Assembly: GCA_033819885.1 (NCBI GenBank)
Contig: JAQYUZ010000015.1
Location: forward strand, 62,001-126,000
Reading direction: 5' to 3'
Length of the DNA: 64,000 nucleotides
Origin: Microbotryomycetes sp. JL201
Taxonomy: Eukaryota; Basidiomycota; Microbotryomycetes
Shown: positions 39,446 through 47,083 of the stretch, piece by piece
Layout of the letters: every line of letters begins with the position of its first letter
How positions within the stretch are numbered: position 1 is the stretch's first letter
Notes under the pieces: generated by a model
The model's input: the letters and a program-made list of their open reading frames with translations, nothing else
Database searches by the model: none
What the model was told of the DNA's origin: nothing
Translations under genes and position numbers: made by a program

Positions 39446-42400
39446 ATGGACCCCTATCAACAACCAGAAATGTACGGACGGCCGCAAATCACTCCGCACC
39501 AGCATGCCAGCCAGTACCCGTACACGCTGCCGCCGCAGCACTCGCTCAGCTACGCGTCAGAGAGCTCGAGTAGCGGCTGGGGCACGCCAGGTGGCGCTCC
39601 ATCGTTCTTCACGTCGGAGCAGTCCGGCACAGAATACTCGTCGGAGCCATCCAGCGTCGGATCCATGACGCTGTCGCAATCTGGCTCGGCGTCTTCGTTC
39701 GGTCCAAAGTTTCAACAAATCGGATACGGCCAGCTCGATCCAGCTCTGCGTTATCAGAACGGCTTTGATCAACTCTCCATGTCGATGCAGCCCGGCTTTG
39801 TCGCACCTGAATACATGTCGGCCACAGGGGACCAGGCACAAACGGCACACCAGCAGCGAACCGACCGCCAAGCTTTCGAGAGTTATACCGAACAGCAACA
39901 ACAGTTCCAGACCATGATGGCACAGCAGAGCATGCTCGAAAGCGAGATTCGTCCGCGCACGGGTTCGCTGACTGCGTTCGGCACGCCGCCTTTGGACCGC
40001 TACCTTACGGACGAGGCGCCGGCCGCACGCCAATCTTCGACCTTTACGCCTTTTCCGCCTGACCCTGGCGGCGGCGTCGGCATGATGGGACCGCCCCTCC
40101 GTCCTTCGCAACGCCAGTCGTTGACTGTCGAGTTGCCACCCCCGCCGCGCCGTCTCGGCGAAGGTCCTCTGTCGCCCGCACTCCATTCGGCATCGCACGT
40201 GTACAGCGCATACGGTTCATCGTACATAGCGACGACAGGTCAGTCTCCGAGTGCGTTACCGCCCCCGTCGCCCGCTTCGTTCTCGATGAATCCGACGGCG
40301 CCGTCCGACCCGTTTGACGCGGCCGCGCTTGGCTTGCCCGTTCCAAAGGCGTCGTCGACCAACTGGACGCGCGCATACTCGAGTACCGGTTTCGATATGG
40401 TCAACATCCTCGCCCGCGTCGCCTCGCGCCCAAACCCGCAACTTTCGCTCGGTCCGATCGACTTGTCTTGCTCGTTCGTTGTTGTCGACGCCAAGAAATG
40501 GGATCAGCCGATCGTGTTTGCAAGTGAAACGTTTTCTCGCCTGACGGGTTACTCGAACGCCGAGATCATCGGACGCAACTGCCGCTTCTTGCAGGCGCCC
40601 GACGGCGTTCACGTCCGCCAAGGCGAAAAACGCAAGTACACCGACGGCAACGCCGCTTTCCACTTGCGCCGTCACCTCGTTATGGGCCAAGAGTCGCAAG
40701 CGTCGCTCATCAATTATTGCAAAGGTGGCAAGCCGTTCATCAACCTCGTCACCATCATTCCGATTACGTGGGACTCGGACGATATCGCATACTATGTCGG
40801 CTTCCAGGTTGATCTCGTCGAGCAACCGGCGGCCATTGTTGAAAAGACGCGAGATGGTACGTTTCCGGCTGCTGCGCTATTCTGCTCTACCGAAACTTAC
40901 CTCGGCTTTTCTTTGACAGGCTCATACGTCGTCAACTATAGCCTCTCGGCCAGTTCGATTCCGCCGGCGATCGACAGCGCATCTGTCGAGCCGTTCGGTG
41001 AAGTGCATCAAAATTCGTACGTGGCTGCCAAGGAGCCGACGTTCGAGTTGATCGACGCCGTTTCGGCGAACGGTCTCGCTGGTCTCACGTCCGACGCTAG
41101 CCGCAAGCAGTTTAACAAGCTGTTGCTCGAGCACTGCGACGACTTTGTGCACGTTCTATCGCTCAAGGGCTCGCTCCTTTACGTGTCGCCGAGCGCCAAA
41201 CGTCTGCTCGAGTATGAGCCGGCCGAGCTTGTCGGCAAGGGTTTGTCGACCATCTGTCACCCGTCCGACATTGTGTCCGTCTTGCGCGAGCTCAAGGACT
41301 CGTCCGTCGATCAGCCCATCAGTATCGTCTATCGCGTCCGACGCAAGACGAGCGGCTACATGTGGCTCGAGGCGACCGGCCGACTTCACCTAGAGCAAGG
41401 CAAAGGTCGCAAGTGCGTCATCCTCGTCGGTCGTCCCCGCGAAGTGTATCGCATGTCTTGGAGCGATCTAGAGCGCTCAGGCGGGTTTGGTCAAACAGAG
41501 TTTTGGTCCAAGCTGAGCATGCACGGCATGTTTTTGTACGCGACGCCCAATGTGCAAAACGTGCTTAAAATGTCGTCGGACGAGATGACGGGTCGCACGT
41601 TTGCCGACTTGGCACCGAACCGCGACGCCGCGCCCGTCCAAGCGGCACTTGACCAAGCGGCGCGTGGCCAGCCATCGACCGTTCGTCACAACATGCTCGC
41701 TAGCAATGGTCTGGTGGACGTCGTTACGCGTGAGTGCCACCGCGCACACTCTGCCTGCGATCGCTTGCTAACTGTTTTGTCTATAGACTTTTACCCGGCA
41801 AAGTCTGAATCGGACGTGCCGCTGTCGTCGCCGTCCGTGTTTGCCAACATGAACGCGAGCACCGTGATTGCTCAGACGAATCTTTTCTCGAGCGAAGTGA
41901 CCAAGGCGCGCAACGTATCGCTGCCGTCGGCGCCGTCGTCTCGTGCCGCGATGGAATCGGCTCAAAACTCGGCGCCGGTCGCATTCACGTTGCCGACGTT
42001 CAGCAGGACCGGTAGCGGCAGCGGGTCAGACAGTGATGGCTCGAATGGCAACGGCAAGACGTCGTTCTCGGCCATTCCGAGCACGTTCAAGACGCTCTCA
42101 CACGACAATGCGTCCGACAATGTATTTGATGAGCTCGACTCTGTTCGCGGCACGAGCTGGCAATTCGAGCTGCATCAGATGCGCCTGACCAACAAAAAGC
42201 TGCGCGAGGAGCGCGCGGCTCTGCTGGCGCTGCAGCAGCGCAGCAAGAAGCGCAAGCGCAACGAGTCGGGCTCGAACGACCGCCTGTCTGCGTCCAATGC
42301 GGGCTCGCCCACGTCGTCGTCTGTGCGCCGCTGTGCCAACTGTGGGCGCTCGCAATCAGCCGAGTGGCGCACGGGTCCGACCGGACCCAAGACGCTGTGC

Positions 42401-42544
42401 AATGCTTGTGGCCTGCGTTGGAGCAAAGCGCGTCCCTCTGTCTCGCATGCCTCGTCGCACCACGGCTCGACAACGTCAGAATCCCCAGCCTCTTCGCGCG
42501 GCGCCTCGCGCATCTCGACAGAGTCTTCGACCCCGTCCGAGTAA
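39446..42544 (+). CDS. wc-1: White Collar-1 blue-light photoreceptor / GATA transcription factor
   Basis: Flavin-binding photoreceptor and transcription factor. The N-terminus is Q/S/P-rich (MDPYQQPEMYGRPQ, EQQQQFQTMMAQQSM), likely transactivating. A LOV domain covers about residues 335-455, with the flavin-adduct motif GRNCRFLQAP (Cys about residue 379). Two PAS domains follow (DFVHVLSLKGSLLYVSPSAK; FWSKLSMHGMFLYATPNV). Then come a basic stretch (QQRSKKRKRNE) and a C-terminal GATA zinc finger CANCGRSQSAEWRTGPTG..LCNACG, C-x2-C-x18-C-x2-C. The whole region is open, 1,032 codons, but two introns are very likely inside it: 40857-40919 (63 nt) and 41730-41786 (57 nt). Both are multiples of three without stops. 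Splicing gives KTRDGSYVVNYS and DVVTHFYPAK, which fit the family better. Identification is firm. Confidence 0.95.
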   Translation: MDPYQQPEMYGRPQITPHQHASQYPYTLPPQHSLSYASESSSSGWGTPGGAPSFFTSEQSGTEYSSEPSSVGSMTLSQSGSASSFGPKFQQIGYGQLDPALRYQNGFDQLSMSMQPGFVAPEYMSATGDQAQTAHQQRTDRQAFESYTEQQQQFQTMMAQQSMLESEIRPRTGSLTAFGTPPLDRYLTDEAPAARQSSTFTPFPPDPGGGVGMMGPPLRPSQRQSLTVELPPPPRRLGEGPLSPALHSASHVYSAYGSSYIATTGQSPSALPPPSPASFSMNPTAPSDPFDAAALGLPVPKASSTNWTRAYSSTGFDMVNILARVASRPNPQLSLGPIDLSCSFVVVDAKKWDQPIVFASETFSRLTGYSNAEIIGRNCRFLQAPDGVHVRQGEKRKYTDGNAAFHLRRHLVMGQESQASLINYCKGGKPFINLVTIIPITWDSDDIAYYVGFQVDLVEQPAAIVEKTRDGTFPAAALFCSTETYLGFSLTGSYVVNYSLSASSIPPAIDSASVEPFGEVHQNSYVAAKEPTFELIDAVSANGLAGLTSDASRKQFNKLLLEHCDDFVHVLSLKGSLLYVSPSAKRLLEYEPAELVGKGLSTICHPSDIVSVLRELKDSSVDQPISIVYRVRRKTSGYMWLEATGRLHLEQGKGRKCVILVGRPREVYRMSWSDLERSGGFGQTEFWSKLSMHGMFLYATPNVQNVLKMSSDEMTGRTFADLAPNRDAAPVQAALDQAARGQPSTVRHNMLASNGLVDVVTRECHRAHSACDRLLTVLSIDFYPAKSESDVPLSSPSVFANMNASTVIAQTNLFSSEVTKARNVSLPSAPSSRAAMESAQNSAPVAFTLPTFSRTGSGSGSDSDGSNGNGKTSFSAIPSTFKTLSHDNASDNVFDELDSVRGTSWQFELHQMRLTNKKLREERAALLALQQRSKKRKRNESGSNDRLSASNAGSPTSSSVRRCANCGRSQSAEWRTGPTGPKTLCNACGLRWSKARPSVSHASSHHGSTTSESPASSRGASRISTESSTPSE

Positions 42545-43499
42545 TCTCTTTCTCTTTTGTGCCCGACACCACCCTCTGTCGGACCCCCGTTCCCCGCGGC
42601 CCACTCATTCCTTGCCAAACAATATCTTTACAAGTCCAGCTAAACCTTTTCGGCTGGCGCACATTTCATTCTTCTTTGTAGCTAGTCCCACCTATATTAC
42701 GTCCTTTTCTGTGGTTGTATTTCTAGATCTTTCGTTTTGCTCTCGTTTCTCGGGCTTGTCTTCTTGCCTCGTCGTGCTCCTCCTTATCAGTTCGGCGCCG
42801 TACACGTCGTGATGCGCGTACAGCGATGCGTATGTGTATGAGGTGACTCTCGAGTGTCTCTTGCACGTGCTGTCGTCGTGTCGTGCATGCGCACGCGGCC
42901 CGTGCGGCCCCAGCTCGCATGACTCGTGACGCGCACGCAGGTGCACAAGCTCGGTGACATGACAGCTGTTCTTGTACAATGGCTTCATGTTGATCAGGCT
43001 CGGCGCCGAGCTTGTCTGCACCACGCGAGCGCACTTTCGTGCGCACAGGCCGCTTCGAAGCCCCGCATGGTCTGCTCATCGCTTGTCCGCACCGGGCGTC
43101 AGTAGGTTACGAGCACAGTCCAAACTTCGGCAAAGCAATTAGACCTCTTTTGCACACGGATAGACGCGCAATCACGGTCCGTTCGGTGATCCGATCGCGA
43201 CTGCGGGGCAAAGGTGTCTACCAGTGTGGTTTGTATACGGGTCCAATCTGACCAGAACGAGAGTGAGGCGATCAATGAGCCATGCTGCCTTTCATGCTTG
43301 CAGGTTTCTCAGGCTTTCCTTTTATTGATCGTGGCCGCTCTTCAAGCGAGCGAGCTCGAGGGCACACAAGTGCGTTGGTGCGGTCTCTTTGCCAGCAGCT
43401 GTGAGGTGTGCGAGAAGCTTGAAAATCGGTCACCTGGAAATTGCTTCGCTGATAACCTTTTCATCCTTTGTCCTGTCAGGATTGGCGGCCGCGACGAAG
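42545..43499. other. wc-1 3' flank and boundary of the accessory island
   Basis: About 950 bp without a supportable gene. The first 200 bp are T/C-rich as expected for a 3' UTR. From about 43500 the sequence becomes a copy of the repeat family described next. Confidence 0.45.
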
Positions 43500-43802
43500 C
43501 ACGCATCACCCGACTCGGCCAAGCTGTCGTGAGCTGCAGGTCTTGGTCGTTGTTTCCCGTCTTCATTGACTGAGATTTTGCAACGCAGGTCGACCGAAGA
43601 AGCTTGGCAAAGTGCAAAATGGAGATGCGGCGAGCTTCTTTGATTTCGACGTCCTCTTCGCTCTCGAGGACGACCGTTTTGACAAGCAAGCCCGCTCGAA
43701 CCGCTCCATGCCAGCCAGCGTTCAGTCAACGAAGCAAGGCAGCGGCAGAGGTACAGTTGATGGGCATCGGTCATAGCGTTGCACTTTCGTTCGAGACCTG
43801 CT
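43500..43802 (-). pseudogene. Partial inverted copy of the accessory gene family (copy 0)
   Basis: Minus-strand fragment aligning with the central part of the family: LVKTVVLESEEDVEIKEARR and LHFAKLLRST, against LVKTVDLESEEDVAIKEARR and VHFAKLLRS in copy 1. Homology starts at about 43802, where the sequence switches to plus-oriented family sequence, and fades below about 43500. Frame is not kept throughout. It appears to be a relic made by an inverted duplication. Confidence 0.65.
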
Positions 43803-44237
43803 TAAGGTTACGTCGTCTGCTCTCGCCAAAAAACGCNNNNNNNNNNNNNNNNNNNNNNNNNNNNNNNNNNNNNNNNNNNNNNNNNNNNNNNNNNNNNNNN
43901 NNNNNNNNNNNNNNNNNNNNNNNNNNNNNNNNNNNNACCAAAGACTTGCAGTTCTCAGACTGGCAGCACGATATTGTTTATCACGTTGTTACGAGTGCCA
44001 ACGCATCCGGCGTCGGAATGGGCTTGGACGTGTTCAGCGGCAGAGGTACAGTTGATGGGCATCGGTCATAGCGTTGCACTTTCGTTCGAGACCTGCTTTA
44101 GGTTACGTCGTCTGCTCTCGCCAAAAAAACGCACCAAAGACTTGCAGTTCTCAGACTGGCAGCACGATATTGTTTATCACGTTGTTACGAGTGCCAACGC
44201 ATCCGGCGTTGGCATGGGCTTGGACGTCTTCAAGGGC
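43743..44237 (+). repeat. Tandem duplicate of a composite ~195-bp unit flanking the assembly gap
   Basis: The segment beginning GCAGAGGTACAGTTGATGGG occurs at 43745 and again at 44040. Each copy is followed by TTACGTCGTCTGCTCTCGCC and then ACCAAAGACTTGCAGTTCTC through GCCAACGCATCCGGCGT. Excluding the N run the repeat period is about 195 bp. Within each unit the first ~60 bp is in minus orientation relative to the family and the remainder in plus orientation. Confidence 0.85.
43837..43936. other. Assembly gap (100 N)
   Basis: A run of exactly 100 N, a conventional placeholder of unknown length. The flanks (..AAAAAACGC and ACCAAAGACTTG..) are directly adjacent in the second repeat unit at about 44125-44135. 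Confidence 0.98.
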
Positions 44238-45480
44238 ACTGGTCACCCGAAGCAGGTCTCGAACGAGAGTGCGACTCTTTTGCCGATGCCCATCAACTGT
44301 GCATCTACCGCTGCATTGCTCCATCGACTAGACGCTGGCTGGCAAGGAGCGGTCAGAGCGGGCTTGCTCGTCAAAACGGTCGACCTCGAGAGCGAAGAGG
44401 ACGTCGCAATCAAAGAAGCCCGACGCATCTCCAACGTGCACTTTGCCAAGCTCCTTCGATCAATTTCGAATGCAAAGTCCCAGTCAACGAACGACGGAAA
44501 ACAACGGGCAAGAATGCCAGCTCACGACAGCTTGGTAAAGTCAGGCACAAACGGGGCACGAATGGTGTCGGCTGTTAAGCAAGGCAGAATGAAGGCATTC
44601 GACCCCAATGCCAGCCAACAAGCCGCCGAAGCCGCCCTTCAAGCGGACTCAGAGCTACCACCAGTCGGCTCAGGGGCGAGGGTGGCGTGCCTGTCCTGTG
44701 GCCGGTGAGTCGGACTTTTGAAACAAAGATTCATTGCCTCGATTTACGCTTTCGAACAGGATCTTTGAGAGTACGCTGCGAGAGGGTCCTGAGAGGGCCG
44801 GGCGGGCGACAAGGGTTACGACCCATACGACCCCGCTTCCGACCTCAGCCTGTCGCCGCACGTTATCGCTCGGTTCGTCCGCCGTCCTTGTTGAACGCTG
44901 GACAAATCAGCAGGTGGATACCCACTTCAAGGTGTGCCTCGCTCAACTATTGTGATCGTCGCGTCTGGGTATGACGCACTGTCACTGAATCCTTACGTCT
45001 GCAGCATTCGAAAACGAACTTGGGTGAAGCTATTTCTTACGACTTGGTCCTGAAATGGCTCGATACAATGCCCGAGGATCGCGTCTTGCTCGGTGAGGAA
45101 GGTCAGTGACGTAACAACTTTTGGATGGCGCATGTGCTCATAACTAGGGGTCAGCTATCACAAACTCTCTCCGCTACTTTCTCAATAACTTTCATGAGCA
45201 TCCCCAATACCCCACGCTATCGCGACAAGCTTTGACGTGGCAACACTTGTCGTCATGCCTGTCAAACAGGCTAGGTCCCGACGTCTATATTGGCAACGCT
45301 CGCTCGGGATGTGAGTAAAATTGCGCCCGATACCCATTGCTTTTCATGACTGAAGAAACAAGACAAACAGACAACATTCTCGGTGCGAGTATCCATCCCG
45401 ACCAGAAGCAGACGGTCCACAGGCTCCGACCGCGCGGTTTGGGCCAAAAAAATCGCTTGGATTGAACGACGAAACTCTGA
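44101..45480 (+). pseudogene. 5'-truncated copy of the accessory gene family (copy 1)
   Basis: Homologous to the C-terminal two thirds of the long member at 47084-49969. The first exon here runs LSPKKRTKDLQFSDWQHD, MGLDVFKGTGHPKQVSNESA, LLVKTVDLESEEDVAIKEAR and GARVACLSCGR, ending at 44704. It is followed by exons 44760-44931 (IFESTLREGPERAGRATR), 45005-45101 (HSKTNLGEAISYDLVLKWLD), 45155-45310 (NNFHEHPQYPTLSRQALTW) and one from 45371 (NILGASIHPDQKQTVHRLR). Splice signals are the same as in copy 3. The N-terminal exons are missing, and the reading frame does not close cleanly at the 3' end where it meets copy 2. Function unknown. Confidence 0.65.
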
Positions 45481-45499
45481 CACAACGGTTATTCGTTAT

Positions 45500-46619
45500 C
45501 CGTCGATCCAAGCAGGGTTTACTTGCCCGAACCGCGCGTTCGGAGCCTGTGGACCGTCTACGTCTGGTCGGGATGGATACTTGCACCGAGAATGTTGTCT
45601 GTTTGTCTCGTTTCTTAAGTCGTGAAAAGCGATGGCTATCGGGCGCAAATTTACTTACAGCCGGAACAAGCAATCCCGACGTACGCCTTCGGTCCCAGCT
45701 TGTGTGACAAGCACGATGACAAGTGCTGCCACGTCAAAGCTTGTCGCGCTAGCGTGGTGTACTGCGGATGCTCCTGAAAGCTGTTCAGAAAGCAGCGGAG
45801 AGAGTTTGTGATAGCTGACCGCTAAGGCATGAGCATGTGCATCATCCAAAAGTTGTTACGTCACTGACCTTCCTCGCCGACCAAGACGCGATCCTCGGGC
45901 AATGCATCGAGCCATTTGAGGATCAAGTCGTGGGAGGTGGTACCTCCCAGAGTAGTCTTGCTTCTCTGAGAAACAGAGCAAGCTTCAGTCTCCAGAAAAC
46001 CTCCGCTGAAAGCTGTGGGCGTACCTCCAACTGAGCCTTAACGTCTGCCATGTCCCCCATGAGCACGGCTGACGAGCCGATCGACACCTTGGAGCGGCAA
46101 GCCGCGTCGGCCGGCTCAGGGTGCCAAGCGATGCGAGTTGCCCGGCCAGATCTCTCTGGACCTGCTTGCAGGCAACTCTCAAAGCAGCTGCAAGGGAGAA
46201 TTTCAGCTACTGGACGCGATACGCAAGTGTCCGACTCACCGACCACACGTCAGGCACGCCACCCTCGCCCTTGAGCCGACTGGTGGTAGCTCTGAGTCAG
46301 CTTTCAAGGCGGCTTCGATGGCTGCCTGCTCTAGACCTGAATTGGGCGTTCTGAGCGCGCCGGCCTTGACCGACTCTAGTTGAGCCGGTTGCAGGTATTT
46401 TGGGCCATCGAACCCTGCCCTTAGCGCGATCGCCTGGCGACTGGACACGTTCGCGCCCCTTGACCGGTGCGCAGTGGCCATTTGGCGCATATACTTGGCG
46501 AAATGCAGTCGCGATATTCTCATCGCCTCTTTGACCAATTCGTCCTCGGGCTCGACGATGTCGGCCTGCCGCAGCAGAACGCCGGCGGTCACCTTGTCAG
46601 CCCACTCGACGTATAGACG
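45500..46619 (-). pseudogene. Inverted, truncated copy of the accessory gene family (copy 2)
   Basis: Reads on the minus strand: EWADKVTAGVLLRQADIVEP, MRISRLHFAKYMRQMATAHR, LQPAQLESVKAGALRTP, GSRARVACLTCGR, then GPERSGRATRIAWHPEPADA, SHDLILKWLDALPEDRVLVG, YTTLARQALTWQHLSSCLSH and a degraded last exon. It is closer to copy 3 than to copy 1. It meets copy 1 tail to tail with only a few tens of bases between (about 45480-45500), forming a large inverted repeat. Its 5' end stops abruptly at EWADK beside a 9-bp inverted repeat. It lacks the start region and carries changes in the last exon, so it is probably a relic. Confidence 0.65.
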
Positions 46620-46638
46620 CCTCGAGACACGTCTATAC
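46611..46638. repeat. 9-bp perfect inverted repeat at the truncation point of copy 2
   Basis: GTATAGACG (46611-46619) and CGTCTATAC (46630-46638) around a 10-nt loop, exactly where homology of copy 2 to copy 3 ends. Confidence 0.7.
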
Positions 46639-46639
46639 A

Positions 46640-47083
46640 AAACCAAAGATCGACCACGGATCCGATGCGCATGACCAGGTCCGAATCATCAGTTTGCCAC
46701 CTTCACCGCCGCCAAAGTCTTGCTGACAAAAGTAAACGGTCTTAGCGAGAGCCTTCCTGCTCAGGTTAGTGATCATTCGAGACCCTTGATTTGTGATTCC
46801 TTCTGACGGACAGTCTTCCTACTCAGCAAAACAACGCTGTCACAGCGCGCATCCCGCGTTAGAGTGACGCCGAACAGACCCGGGACAAAGCCCGTGTTTG
46901 CAATGGATTCTGACCTCGGTCGACACTGTGTGTATTTTTGCTTGCAATCATATTGGACCAGATTCTTTCGCGGTCAGCCGCAATTGACTACGACGTGCTC
47001 GCTGATGGCACGCCATTTCGGCGTGGCTCCTGAGCAGTTGCCGGGCCCATCCTCGCGCCGCGCTCCTCTTTCGCTCATAAACC
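46640..47083. other. Upstream region of copy 3
   Basis: About 440 bp before the ATG at 47084. No gene is seen. It probably carries the promoter of the long member. Confidence 0.4.

Noticed and set aside
39557-40198. A 213-codon minus-strand frame under the WC-1 N-terminus
   Set aside because: Antisense shadow of biased WC-1 codons; the plus strand is clearly coding.
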